NCBI RefSeq assembly: GCF_017165765.1
Contig: NZ_JAFGZD010000010.1
Location: 62,001 to 126,000 of the forward strand
DNA length: 64,000 nt
From: Pseudomonas capsici
GTDB lineage: Bacteria; Pseudomonadota; Gammaproteobacteria; Pseudomonadales; Pseudomonadaceae
Direction: 5' to 3'
The notes beneath the pieces are model-generated. The model searched no databases and was not told where the DNA came from. It saw only the letters and a program-made list of their open reading frames with translations. Both the position numbers and the translations under genes were made by a program. Shown in pieces: positions 18,915 through 27,612 of the stretch (within the stretch, counting starts at the first letter, position 1; every line of letters begins with the position of its first letter).

Positions 18915-21062
18915 ATGATTTACGAAGGTAAAGCCATCACGGTTAAGGCTCTTGAAAGTGGCATCGTCGAATTGAATTTCGATCTCAAGGGTGAGTCCGT
19001 CAACAAGTTCAATCGCCTGACCCTGAACGAGCTGCGTCAGGTGGTGGATGTCCTCAAGGCCGACGCTTCTGTCAAAGGTGTGATTGTCACCAGCGGCAAG
19101 GATGTATTCATTGTCGGTGCCGACATCACCGAGTTTGTCGATAACTTCAAGCTGCCGGAAAGCGAACTGATTGCCGGTAACCTGGAAGCCAACAGGATCT
19201 TCAGCGACTTCGAAGACCTGGGCGTGCCAACGGTCGTTGCTATCAATGGCATCGCTCTGGGTGGTGGCCTGGAGATGTGTCTGGCGGCTGATTATCGTGT
19301 CATCGCCAGTACTGCGAAGATCGGTCTGCCAGAGGTCAAGCTGGGCATTTACCCTGGTTTTGGCGGTACTGTCCGCCTGCCTCGTATCATCGGGGCCGAC
19401 AACGCCATCGAATGGATCGCTTCGGGCAAGGAAAACGCTGCCGAAGACGCCCTCAAGGTCGGCGCTGTCGATGCGGTGGTCGTCCCTGAAAAACTTCAGG
19501 CTGCTGCTCTGGATCTGGTCAAGCGCGCCATCAGCGGCGAGTTCGATTACAAGGCCAAGCGTCAGCCCAAGCTGGACAAGCTCAAGCTCAATCCGATTGA
19601 GCAGATGATGGCATTCGAAACCGCCAAGGGTTTTATCGCAGGTCAAGCCGGACCGAATTATCCGGCACCTGTCGAAGCCATCAAGACTATCCAGAAAGCC
19701 GCCAACTTCGGTCGCGACAAGGCTCTGGAAGTCGAAGCGGCCGGTTTCGTGAAAATGGCCAAGACGTCTGCGGCCCAGAGTCTGATCGGCCTGTTCCTGA
19801 ACGATCAGGAGCTGAAAAAGAAAGCCAAGGCATACGATTCGCTGGCCAAGGATGTGAAACAGGCTGCCGTACTGGGCGCTGGCATCATGGGCGGCGGTAT
19901 CGCCTACCAATCGGCTGTCAAAGGCACGCCGATCCTGATGAAGGATATCCGCGAAGAAGCCATTCAGCTGGGTCTCAATGAGGCTTCCAAGCTGCTGGGC
20001 AGTCGTGTCGAAAAAGGTCGTCTGACTCCAGCCAAGATGGCCGAGGCACTCAATGCGATTCGTCCGACCTTGTCCTATGGCGATTTCGGCAATGTCGACC
20101 TGGTGGTCGAAGCGGTAGTCGAAAACCCCAAGATCAAGCAGTCCGTACTGGCCGAAGTCGAAGCCAATGTGGCTGAAAACGCCATCCTGGCCTCCAACAC
20201 CTCGACCATTTCCATCACCTTGCTGGCTCAGGCCCTCAAGCGTCCGGAAAACTTCGTCGGCATGCACTTCTTCAACCCGGTGCACATGATGCCGCTGGTG
20301 GAAGTCATCCGTGGCGAGAAGTCCAGCGAAGAAGCCGTGGCCACCACCGTTGCCTACGCCAAGAAAATGGGCAAGAACCCGATTGTGGTCAACGACTGCC
20401 CGGGCTTCCTGGTCAACCGGGTCCTGTTCCCGTACTTCGGCGGTTTCGCCAAGCTGGTCAGTGCCGGTGTGGACTTCGTGCGTATCGACAAGGTCATGGA
20501 AAAATTCGGCTGGCCCATGGGGCCTGCGTACCTGATGGACGTGGTCGGCATCGACACGGGGCATCATGGTCGTGACGTCATGGCGGAAGGTTTTCCGGAC
20601 CGCATGAAGGACGACACTCGTTCAGCCGTGGACGTGCTGTATGAGGCCAAGCGCCTGGGTCAGAAGAACGGCAAGGGCTTTTATGCCTACGAGACGGACA
20701 AGAAGGGCAAGCCCAAGAAGGTCAGCGATCCGACCGTGCTGGACGTACTCAAGCCGATTGTCTACGAGCAGCGTGAAGTGACCGATGAAGACATCATCAA
20801 CTGGATGATGATCCCGCTGTGCATGGAAACCGTGCGCTGCCTGGAAGACGGTATCGTCGAAACCGCCGCCGAAGCCGACATGGGCCTGATCTACGGCATC
20901 GGTTTCCCTCCGTTCCGTGGTGGTGCGCTGCGTTACATCGACTCCATCGGCGTCGCCCAATTCGTTGCCCTCGCTGACCAATATGCCGAGCTGGGTGCCT
21001 TGTATCAACCGACCGCGAAGCTGCGTGAAATGGCCAGTAAAGGCCAGAGCTTCTTCGGTTAA
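18915..21062 (+). CDS. fadB: Fatty acid oxidation complex alpha subunit FadB
   Basis: I use ATG 18915, which has GTGGAG upstream and the family start MIYEGKAITVKALESG; the result is 715 residues, the length usual for Pseudomonas FadB. The N-terminal enoyl-CoA hydratase/isomerase domain (1-190) carries both catalytic glutamates, Glu120 in 'GGGLEMCLA' and Glu140 in 'LPEVKLGIYPGFGG'. The central and C-terminal 3-hydroxyacyl-CoA dehydrogenase has the NAD loop 'VLGAGIMGGGIAYQS' (about 315-330) and the 'MHFFNPVHMMPLVEVI' motif. Together with FadA it forms the alpha2beta2 beta-oxidation complex. A PsrA-like operator lies 160 bases upstream. Confidence 0.97.
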   Translation: MIYEGKAITVKALESGIVELNFDLKGESVNKFNRLTLNELRQVVDVLKADASVKGVIVTSGKDVFIVGADITEFVDNFKLPESELIAGNLEANRIFSDFEDLGVPTVVAINGIALGGGLEMCLAADYRVIASTAKIGLPEVKLGIYPGFGGTVRLPRIIGADNAIEWIASGKENAAEDALKVGAVDAVVVPEKLQAAALDLVKRAISGEFDYKAKRQPKLDKLKLNPIEQMMAFETAKGFIAGQAGPNYPAPVEAIKTIQKAANFGRDKALEVEAAGFVKMAKTSAAQSLIGLFLNDQELKKKAKAYDSLAKDVKQAAVLGAGIMGGGIAYQSAVKGTPILMKDIREEAIQLGLNEASKLLGSRVEKGRLTPAKMAEALNAIRPTLSYGDFGNVDLVVEAVVENPKIKQSVLAEVEANVAENAILASNTSTISITLLAQALKRPENFVGMHFFNPVHMMPLVEVIRGEKSSEEAVATTVAYAKKMGKNPIVVNDCPGFLVNRVLFPYFGGFAKLVSAGVDFVRIDKVMEKFGWPMGPAYLMDVVGIDTGHHGRDVMAEGFPDRMKDDTRSAVDVLYEAKRLGQKNGKGFYAYETDKKGKPKKVSDPTVLDVLKPIVYEQREVTDEDIINWMMIPLCMETVRCLEDGIVETAAEADMGLIYGIGFPPFRGGALRYIDSIGVAQFVALADQYAELGALYQPTAKLREMASKGQSFFG

Positions 21063-21084
21063 GCGCCTTCTGAGGAATGAACGT

Positions 21085-22260
21085 ATGAGCTTGAATCCAA
21101 GAGACGTCGTGATTGTCGATTTCGGTCGCACTCCGATGGGCCGCTCCAAGGGCGGCATGCACCGCAACACCCGCGCCGAAGACATGTCGGCGCATCTGAT
21201 CAGCAAGTTGCTGGAGCGCAATGCGAAGATCGATCCGGCCGAGGTGGAAGATGTCATCTGGGGCTGCGTCAACCAGACCCTGGAGCAGGGCTGGAACATC
21301 GCGCGCATGGCGTCGCTGTTGACCCAGATCCCGCACACTTCCGCGGCCCAGACCGTGAGCCGCCTGTGCGGCTCGTCCATGAGCGCGCTGCACACGGCAG
21401 CCCAGGCGATCATGACCGGCAACGGTGATGTCTTCGTGATCGGTGGCGTCGAGCACATGGGCCACGTCGGCATGATGCATGGCGTCGATCCTAACCCGCA
21501 CATGTCCCTGCATGCTGCCAAGGCGTCGGGCATGATGGGCCTGACTGCCGAAATGCTCGGCAAGATGCACGGCATTACCCGTGAGCAACAGGATGCCTTC
21601 GGCCTGCGCTCCCACCAGCTTGCCCACAAGGCGACGCTGGAGGGCAAGTTCAAGGACGAGATCATCCCGATGCAGGGTTATGACGAAAACGGTTTCCTCA
21701 AGGTTTTCGACTACGACGAAACCATCCGTCCGGATACCACCCTGGAAAGTCTCGCGGCGCTCAAGCCTGCATTCAACCCCAAGGGCGGTACTGTGACAGC
21801 GGGTACCTCATCGCAGATTACCGATGGTGCGTCCTGCATGATCGTCATGTCTGCCCAGCGTGCCAAGGACCTGGGCATCGAGCCGATGGCCGTCATCCGC
21901 TCCATGGCCGTGGCGGGTGTCGACCCGGCAATCATGGGTTACGGCCCTGTGCCTGCAACCCAGAAAGCCCTCAAGCGTGCGGGCCTGGGCATTGCCGATA
22001 TCGACTTCTTCGAGCTCAACGAAGCCTTCGCTGCACAGGCCCTGCCAGTGCTCAAGGATCTGAAAGTGCTCGACAAGATGAACGAGAAGGTTAATCTGAA
22101 CGGCGGCGCTATCGCCCTGGGCCATCCATTTGGATGCTCCGGTGCGCGTATTTCGGGTACTTTGCTCAATGTAATGAAGCAGAATGGCGGCAAGCTGGGT
22201 GTCTCGACCATGTGTATCGGTCTGGGCCAGGGCATTGCCACTGTTTTTGAACGCATCTGA
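21085..22260 (+). CDS. fadA: 3-ketoacyl-CoA thiolase FadA (beta subunit)
   Basis: A 391-residue thiolase, the standard length. The acyl-binding nucleophile is Cys95 in 'SRLCGSSMSALH'. The C-terminal catalytic elements are 'NEAFAAQ', 'GGAIALGHPFGCSGAR' (His) and 'STMCIGLGQGIA' (Cys). It cleaves 3-ketoacyl-CoA with CoA to release acetyl-CoA, and forms the complex with FadB, whose gene ends 22 bases upstream. TGAGGA lies about 10 bases before the ATG. A terminator follows. Confidence 0.97.
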   Translation: MSLNPRDVVIVDFGRTPMGRSKGGMHRNTRAEDMSAHLISKLLERNAKIDPAEVEDVIWGCVNQTLEQGWNIARMASLLTQIPHTSAAQTVSRLCGSSMSALHTAAQAIMTGNGDVFVIGGVEHMGHVGMMHGVDPNPHMSLHAAKASGMMGLTAEMLGKMHGITREQQDAFGLRSHQLAHKATLEGKFKDEIIPMQGYDENGFLKVFDYDETIRPDTTLESLAALKPAFNPKGGTVTAGTSSQITDGASCMIVMSAQRAKDLGIEPMAVIRSMAVAGVDPAIMGYGPVPATQKALKRAGLGIADIDFFELNEAFAAQALPVLKDLKVLDKMNEKVNLNGGAIALGHPFGCSGARISGTLLNVMKQNGGKLGVSTMCIGLGQGIATVFERI

Positions 22261-22267
22261 GATTGAA

Positions 22268-22329
22268 AGGGTCTGTTGTCGTCAACGGACCCTGAATTGA
22301 TGCGAGCCGGGGCCTGGTCCCCGGCTTTT
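22268..22329 (+). terminator. Double hairpin and terminator after fadA
   Basis: First a long stem AGGGTC..GTTG / CAAC..GACCCT (22268-22293) without a T-run. Then GCCGGGG-CCTGGT-CCCCGGC (22306-22325) followed by TTTT. The second is a canonical Rho-independent terminator ending fadBA. Confidence 0.85.
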
Positions 22330-22391
22330 GTATTTTGGAAAAGGCAACTTTTTTACCCGTTGTTTCAGTCATGTTTCAAGAGGGCAGCAGC

Positions 22392-22628
22392 ATGCAATTA
22401 CAGCCAGGGCTCTATCGCCATTACAAAGGCCCGGAGTACCGGGTATTCAGTGTTGCGCGGCATTCCGAGACCGAAGAGGACGTGGTGTTTTACCAGGCTC
22501 TTTACGGTGATTTCGGGATGTGGGTGCGTCCTTTGAGCATGTTCCTCGAGTCCGTCGAGGTTGACGGCGAGCAAGTGCCGCGCTTTGCTTTGGTTCAGGC
22601 CGAGCCGAGTCTCTTCAGCCGTCCGTGA
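22392..22628 (+). CDS. DUF1653 domain protein
   Basis: A 78-residue protein consisting of one DUF1653 domain: 'GLYRHYKGPEYRVFSVARHSE', 'VVFYQALYGDFGMWVRPLSMF'. I start at ATG 22392 (GAGGG 9 bases upstream), which gives the usual short N-terminus. ATG 22371 would add seven residues. The function of the family is unknown; its small beta-rich fold recalls SH3-like domains. It stands alone between fadBA and topA. Confidence 0.85.
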   Translation: MQLQPGLYRHYKGPEYRVFSVARHSETEEDVVFYQALYGDFGMWVRPLSMFLESVEVDGEQVPRFALVQAEPSLFSRP

Positions 22629-22740
22629 GTCGGCATCGCACAACAGCCTGTGCTTGACCTCACCTTGTAGCCACTATATATAGCGTGGCCTTTATAAGCT
22701 CCACTCGTCTTTCATCTAGTTTTCAGGAATTTTCTGATCC

Positions 22741-25353
22741 ATGGGCAAATCGCTGGTCATCGTGGAATCCCCGGCTAAGGCCAAGACCATCAACAAGTAT
22801 TTGGGCAACCAGTACGTGGTGAAGTCGAGTATCGGCCATATCCGAGACCTGCCCACCAGCGGTTCGGCTAGTGCTGCCAAGGAACCTGCCGCCAAGCGTG
22901 GCAAGGCAACTGCGAGCGAAGCGCCCGCACTGAGCCCCAAGGAAAAGGCCCGGCGTCAGCTGGTGTCGCGTATGGGCGTCGACCCCGAACACGGCTGGAA
23001 GGCCAAGTACGAAATCCTTCCCGGCAAGGAGAAGGTGATCGAAGAGCTGCGCAAGCTGGCCAAGGATGCCGACACCATCTATCTCGCAACGGACTTGGAC
23101 CGCGAAGGGGAAGCCATTGCCTGGCACCTGCGCGAAGCCATCGGCGGGGATGACAGTCGCTTCAAGCGCGTGGTGTTCAACGAAATCACCAAGAAAGCCA
23201 TCCAGGAAGCCTTTTCAAAGCCCGGCGAGCTGGATATTGCCCGTGTGAACGCCCAGCAGGCCCGTCGCTTCCTCGACCGCGTCGTGGGCTACATGGTTTC
23301 GCCTCTGCTCTGGCAGAAGGTTGCTCGTGGCCTGTCGGCCGGTCGTGTGCAATCGGTTGCCGTGAAACTGGTCGTCGAGCGTGAACGCGAAATCCGCGCC
23401 TTCATTCCTGAAGAATACTGGGAAATCCATGCCGACCTGGGCACTGCCAAGGGTGCCAATGTGCGCTTTGAAGTCGCCAGGGAAAACGGCGAGGCCTTCA
23501 AACCGCTCAACGAAGCTCAGGCCATGGCGGCGCTGGAAAAGCTCAAGGCTTCCAGCTACAGCATCGTCAAACGTGAAGACAAGCCGACCAGCAGCAAGCC
23601 GTCGGCACCGTTCATCACGTCCACCTTGCAGCAGGCGGCCAGTAACCGTCTGGGCTTTGGTGTGAAGAAAACCATGATGATGGCTCAGCGCTTGTATGAA
23701 GCGGGCTACATCACTTACATGCGTACCGACTCCACCAACCTGTCGGCCGATGCCGTCAGCATGGCGCGCACTTACATCGAGACAGAGTTCGGCAAGAAAT
23801 ACCTGCCCGACTCCCCGAATGTCTACAGCAGCAAGGAAGGCGCACAAGAGGCTCACGAAGCGATTCGTCCGTCCGACGTCAACACCCATCCAAGCAAGCT
23901 GTCGGGCATGGAGCGTGATGCCGAGCGCCTTTACGAACTGATCTGGCGTCAGTTCGTGGCCTGCCAGATGCCACCGGCCCAGTACCTGTCGACCACGGTC
24001 AGTGTTGCTGCCGGCGACTTCGAACTGCGCGCCAAGGGCCGCATCCTGAAGTTCGACGGTTACACCCGCGTATTGCCGCAGATGTCCAAGCCTGGCGATG
24101 ACGGTGTGCTGCCGGACATGGCGCAGGGCGAAACCCTGAAACTGGTTGCGCTGGACCCGAGCCAGCACTTCACCAAGCCGCCGGCGCGTTACTCCGAAGC
24201 AAGTCTGGTCAAGGAAATGGAAAAACGTGGTATCGGTCGTCCTTCGACCTATGCGGCGATCATTTCCACCATTCAGGATCGTGGCTACGTTGCATTGCAC
24301 AATCGCCGTTTCTATTCGGAAAAAATGGGCGATATCGTCACAGGCCGTCTGTCCGAGAGCTTTTCCAATCTGATGGACTACGGCTTTACGGCCGGCATGG
24401 AAGAGAACCTCGACGATGTGGCCCAGGGTGAACGCGACTGGAAGAACGTGCTGGACGAGTTCTACGGCGACTTCCGCAAGAAGCTCGAAGTGGCCGAAGC
24501 CCCTGACAGCGGCATGCGTGCCAACCAGCCGGTCATGACCGACATTCCGTGCAAGGTATGCGGCCGTCCGATGCAGATCCGCACCGCCTCGACCGGCGTA
24601 TTCCTCGGCTGCTCGGGCTACAGCCTGCCTCCGAAAGAGCGTTGCAAGGCGACGGTCAACCTGACTCCCGGTGACGAGATCGCCGAGGATGATGAAGGTG
24701 AGTCCGAATCCCGCGTATTGCGCGGCAAGCATCGTTGCCCGGTCTGCAGCACGGCCATGGATGCCTATCTGCTGGACGAGAAGCACAAGCTGCATATCTG
24801 CGGCAACAACCCGGATTGCTCGGGTTACGAGATCGAAGAGGGGACTTATCGCATCAAGGGCTACGAAGGTCCGAGCCTGGAATGCGACAAGTGCGGCAGC
24901 GAAATGCAGCTCAAGACCGGGCGTTTCGGCAAGTTCTTCGGCTGCACCAATGCCGAATGCAAGAACACCCGCAAACTGCTCAAGAGTGGTGATGCAGCGC
25001 CGCCGAAGATGGACCCGGTGAAGATGCCTGAGCTCAAGTGCGACAAGGTCGACGATACCTACATCCTGCGCGACGGAGCTTCCGGTCTATTCCTGGCTGC
25101 AAGCCAGTTTCCGAAGAATCGTGAAACCCGCGCACCGCTGGTCATGGAGATCGTGCCGCACAAGCACGAAATCGATCCCAAGTATCATTTCCTCTGCGAA
25201 GCGCCTCAGAAAGACCCCGATGGCCGCCCGGCGGTAATTCGTTACAGCCGCAAGACCAAAGAGCAATATGTCCAGACCGAAGTGGAGGGCAAGCCGACCG
25301 GTTGGCGTGCGTTCTATGAGGGTGGCGTCTGGAAGGTCGAAGACAAGCGCTGA
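22741..25353 (+). CDS. topA: DNA topoisomerase I
   Basis: An 870-residue type IA topoisomerase that relaxes negative supercoils. The Toprim domain starts 'LVIVESPAKAKTINKYLG' and has the acidic 'LATDLDREGEAIAWHL'. The nucleophile is Tyr326 in 'GYITYMRTDSTNLS'. Three C-terminal Cys4 zinc modules follow: 'CKVCGRP..CSGY..CK', 'CPVCSTA..CGNNPDC' and 'CDKCGSE..CTNAEC'. A basic Ala/Lys-rich insert (about residues 40-75) is typical of Pseudomonas TopA. AGGAA lies 11 bases before the ATG. Confidence 0.97.
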   Translation: MGKSLVIVESPAKAKTINKYLGNQYVVKSSIGHIRDLPTSGSASAAKEPAAKRGKATASEAPALSPKEKARRQLVSRMGVDPEHGWKAKYEILPGKEKVIEELRKLAKDADTIYLATDLDREGEAIAWHLREAIGGDDSRFKRVVFNEITKKAIQEAFSKPGELDIARVNAQQARRFLDRVVGYMVSPLLWQKVARGLSAGRVQSVAVKLVVEREREIRAFIPEEYWEIHADLGTAKGANVRFEVARENGEAFKPLNEAQAMAALEKLKASSYSIVKREDKPTSSKPSAPFITSTLQQAASNRLGFGVKKTMMMAQRLYEAGYITYMRTDSTNLSADAVSMARTYIETEFGKKYLPDSPNVYSSKEGAQEAHEAIRPSDVNTHPSKLSGMERDAERLYELIWRQFVACQMPPAQYLSTTVSVAAGDFELRAKGRILKFDGYTRVLPQMSKPGDDGVLPDMAQGETLKLVALDPSQHFTKPPARYSEASLVKEMEKRGIGRPSTYAAIISTIQDRGYVALHNRRFYSEKMGDIVTGRLSESFSNLMDYGFTAGMEENLDDVAQGERDWKNVLDEFYGDFRKKLEVAEAPDSGMRANQPVMTDIPCKVCGRPMQIRTASTGVFLGCSGYSLPPKERCKATVNLTPGDEIAEDDEGESESRVLRGKHRCPVCSTAMDAYLLDEKHKLHICGNNPDCSGYEIEEGTYRIKGYEGPSLECDKCGSEMQLKTGRFGKFFGCTNAECKNTRKLLKSGDAAPPKMDPVKMPELKCDKVDDTYILRDGASGLFLAASQFPKNRETRAPLVMEIVPHKHEIDPKYHFLCEAPQKDPDGRPAVIRYSRKTKEQYVQTEVEGKPTGWRAFYEGGVWKVEDKR

Positions 25354-25477
25354 TCGAATGTGCCCGGCGCAAGTCGGGTACGGTTTGTCCCGAAGGCTCC
25401 TGGCGGGTTTATCCTGTCGGGAGCTTTGACGCTTGGGGCTATGCTCTTTTTATCTGACCGTTATGGAGAATGCCGCC

Positions 25478-25999
25478 ATGGCCCATGAACTCTATACCCG
25501 CACCAATCAGAAGATCTATTTTGCCGGGCTTGCGCTTGAGGCGCTGGGCAAGGCCGAGAAGGGGCAGGCCATCAATGCCCAGGCACTGTTGCAGGCTGAG
25601 CGTGAAGCCGTCCTGTTTCATTTGTATGGCGCGCTGCTGGGGCTGTGTCATGAGATTGCTGGTTTCTATCGCTTGCCTCAGGCCAATGCGCCCCGGGCCG
25701 AACTGCTGCTGACTCAGGATGTGCTGGACGCTGTGGCAATCCCGGAGATGGCCGAGCTGGTCGAGCTGACGAAGAATCGGGAAACCTGGCTGGCGCAGCT
25801 TCTGTCGGCCTACAGCGCCTTGTTCGAGCCGCCTCGCGCCCCGAAAACGCCCAAGGGGGATGTGACCCAGGCGATGATTGTGGCGGTAAATCTGGACAGT
25901 GACCCTGAGATCGAGCTGACTCGTGAGGAACTGGAAGGCTGGCGACAACAACTAAAGGGTCTGGCCATTCGTTTTCGTGAAGGCTTGAGCGAGTGCTAA
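25478..25999 (+). CDS. DUF6586 family protein
   Basis: A 173-residue, mostly helical cytoplasmic protein starting MAHELYTRTNQKIYFAGL (ATG 25478, GGAG about 10 bases upstream; the frame is open for 45 more bases without support). The pattern of a short start 'RTNQKIYFAGLALEAL' followed by helices and a C-terminal 'TREELEGWRQQLKGLAIRFRE' is that of the Pseudomonas family named DUF6586. No catalytic motif is visible. It follows topA and precedes another small unknown gene in the same direction. Confidence 0.75.
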   Translation: MAHELYTRTNQKIYFAGLALEALGKAEKGQAINAQALLQAEREAVLFHLYGALLGLCHEIAGFYRLPQANAPRAELLLTQDVLDAVAIPEMAELVELTKNRETWLAQLLSAYSALFEPPRAPKTPKGDVTQAMIVAVNLDSDPEIELTREELEGWRQQLKGLAIRFREGLSEC

Positions 26000-26062
26000 A
26001 ACCAATGATCTACAGGCTGGCAGACTGTTACAATGCTGGCCTTTCGCGGAGTATTTGTACTG

Positions 26063-26296
26063 ATGCCTACCTCTTTTCTTGAAATTGTCGAACTACCTGA
26101 CGGCCGCATAGAGTTGCGTCGAGCCGATGATGAAGGGGCGCTGGTCACCCTCGACTTCTCGGCGGATGCCAAGTCTTTCATGCAGGGTCAGCATGTCGAG
26201 ATTGCCAAGGCAATGCTGAGCGTAGGTGTGCAGATGGCCGGACGGCTGGCCGAGGGTGAGCTCGAAAAGGACACCGGCCCGAGAGTTCTTCATTAA
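26063..26296 (+). CDS. Small conserved protein of unknown function
   Basis: A 77-residue protein (MPTSFLEIVELPDGRIELRR...) that begins with a short beta-rich part and continues with a helix 'SFMQGQHVEIAKAMLSVGVQ'. I start at ATG 26063 with GGAG upstream, because the 10 codons before it look like leader sequence. There is no motif I can name. It is convergent with the lexA-sulA operon and leaves only 11 bases between the stop codons. Confidence 0.65.
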   Translation: MPTSFLEIVELPDGRIELRRADDEGALVTLDFSADAKSFMQGQHVEIAKAMLSVGVQMAGRLAEGELEKDTGPRVLH

Positions 26297-26307
26297 CGAG
26301 TGGGCAA

Positions 26308-26778
26308 TCAGCCCAGTCGAATATTCAGGCTCTGTGCATTCCCGACCCGTGCCGCATTGACCAGTTGCTGGCGAGCAGCAGCGCTCAGCGGGTTGAGCCA
26401 GCTGACCACCGTATGACTTCTTCCCAGTCGAAGCGCCTCACGAGTCAACTCCAGTGCGCTTTGAGTCCCGCGCGGTTGCAATAGCAGAATTCGCTCTCTG
26501 TTGAGCCCTGCATCCCTCAGCCATGTCTGAGTCAGGCTCGAGGGTGGCGCAATCAGGGTCAGCCAGCGGTCGCTGGTATCCTGGCTCAGCTCTCGAAGAA
26601 TGGGGGCCATGAGGCTCAGGCAGTTCCCGGCAGCGCCGCGCAATGTCAGTTCACTGAAAGCTTCCGGCTCGTTTCTCCAGGCTTTTTCGGGTTCTTCGGC
26701 AATCATCGGAGTCATGGGCTGAGCCAGGAACGCCTCGAACAGCGGCAATTGCGTATGCGGTGCTTGATGGATCTGCAT
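26308..26778 (-). CDS. sulA: SOS cell division inhibitor SulA
   Basis: A 156-residue SulA. The core 'RELSQDTSDRWLTLIAPPSSLTQTWL' and 'RILLLQPRGTQSALELTREAL' with 'SHTVVSWLNPLSAAARQQL' is the RecA-like fold that binds FtsZ and blocks Z-ring formation during DNA damage. It lies 9 bases after lexA on the same strand, so one LexA-controlled transcript makes both. This lexA-sulA arrangement is the usual one in Pseudomonas. It has no separate LexA box. Confidence 0.92.
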   Translation of the reverse strand: MQIHQAPHTQLPLFEAFLAQPMTPMIAEEPEKAWRNEPEAFSELTLRGAAGNCLSLMAPILRELSQDTSDRWLTLIAPPSSLTQTWLRDAGLNRERILLLQPRGTQSALELTREALRLGRSHTVVSWLNPLSAAARQQLVNAARVGNAQSLNIRLG

Positions 26779-26787
26779 GGAGTCTCC

Positions 26788-27396
26788 TTAGCGGCGAATG
26801 ACGCCGACACTCAGGCCTTCGATTACCAGTTCCTGATCCTTGAGATCGACCTCGATGGGGACGAACTCCGGGTTTTCAGCAATGAGCCAGACCTTGCTGC
26901 CTTCACGCTTGAAGCGTTTTACCGTGACCTCGTCGCCGATTCGTGCCACCACGATCTGGCCGTTGCGGGCTTCGCGGGTGGTGTGGACGGCCAGAAGGTC
27001 GCCGTCGAGGATGCCGATATCCTTCATGCTCATGCCGTGGACACGAAGCAGGTAGTCGGCACTGGGATGGAAGAAGGTCGGGTTGATATTGCAGGACTCT
27101 TCGATATGCTGCTGGGCCAGGATCGGCGCACCAGCGGCAACACGGCCGATGATCGGCAGGCTGTTTTCGTCGGGTTTGGCCTCGAAACCGGGAATGCGGA
27201 TGCCGCGTGAGGCACCAGGCGTCATTTCAATGGCACCCTTGCGGGCAAGTGCCTTGAGGTGTTCTTCGGCCGCGTTGGGGGATTTGAACCCCAGTTCCTG
27301 AGCGATTTCCGCACGGGTAGGCGGGTAGCCATTGTCTTCGAGGCAGCGTTTGATGAAGCCCAGAATCTCGGCTTGGCGTGGCGTCAGTTTGATCAT
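26788..27396 (-). CDS. lexA: SOS repressor LexA
   Basis: A 202-residue LexA with all key parts: the winged helix-turn-helix 'PPTRAEIAQELGFKSPNAAEEHL' (residues 25-47), the self-cleavage bond Ala88-Gly89 in 'GRVAAGAPI', and the catalytic dyad Ser123 ('HGMSMKDIG') and Lys160 ('EVTVKRF'). RecA-stimulated autocleavage derepresses the SOS genes. Two LexA boxes stand upstream (27407-27441), so it is autoregulated. sulA follows in the same operon. Confidence 0.97.
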   Translation of the reverse strand: MIKLTPRQAEILGFIKRCLEDNGYPPTRAEIAQELGFKSPNAAEEHLKALARKGAIEMTPGASRGIRIPGFEAKPDENSLPIIGRVAAGAPILAQQHIEESCNINPTFFHPSADYLLRVHGMSMKDIGILDGDLLAVHTTREARNGQIVVARIGDEVTVKRFKREGSKVWLIAENPEFVPIEVDLKDQELVIEGLSVGVIRR

Positions 27397-27406
27397 GGCG
27401 GGCGCT

Positions 27407-27422
27407 CTGTCTTTTTATACAG
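27407..27422 (-). promoter_or_regulatory. LexA box 1 (lexA-sulA operator)
   Basis: CTGTCTTTTTATACAG on the plus strand: a perfect CTGT-N8-ACAG SOS box, 11 bases upstream of the lexA start codon. Confidence 0.93.
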
Positions 27423-27425
27423 TGA

Positions 27426-27441
27426 CTGGGATTATATACAG
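27426..27441 (-). promoter_or_regulatory. LexA box 2 (lexA-sulA operator)
   Basis: CTGGGATTATATACAG on the plus strand, i.e. CTGT-ATATAATC-CCAG on the minus strand, with one mismatch in an outer half. It begins three bases after box 1 and would allow tight cooperative autorepression, as in E. coli lexA. Confidence 0.85.
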
Positions 27442-27584
27442 TGAAGGCGTATTGGCAATCGTCCTTTTCATTTTCGTCGCCCGGCGGTCGGGTTGCAGTC
27501 TGTCTGCAAGAAGTCGGATAAGTGACTGTTCGGCCACTATATGAACAGCCCGCTTGACAAGAGCCCCGGCTGATACGTATGTTT

Positions 27585-27598
27585 CAAACGTTCGTTTG
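27585..27598 (+). promoter_or_regulatory. PsrA operator upstream of psrA
   Basis: CAAAC-GTTC-GTTTG, a perfect match to the PsrA motif (C/G)AAAC-N4-GTTT(G/C), 14 bases before the psrA start. Negative autoregulation by PsrA is established in Pseudomonas. Confidence 0.88.
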
Positions 27599-27612
27599 TT
27601 AGGCAGAGAGCC

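Noticed and set aside
18798..20567. A 589-codon frame antisense to fadB
   Set aside because: Shadow of fadB, whose active-site residues are all present on the other strand.
23215..24795. A 526-codon frame antisense to topA
   Set aside because: It is a shadow of topA in a GC-rich gene; the sense protein has all topoisomerase motifs.
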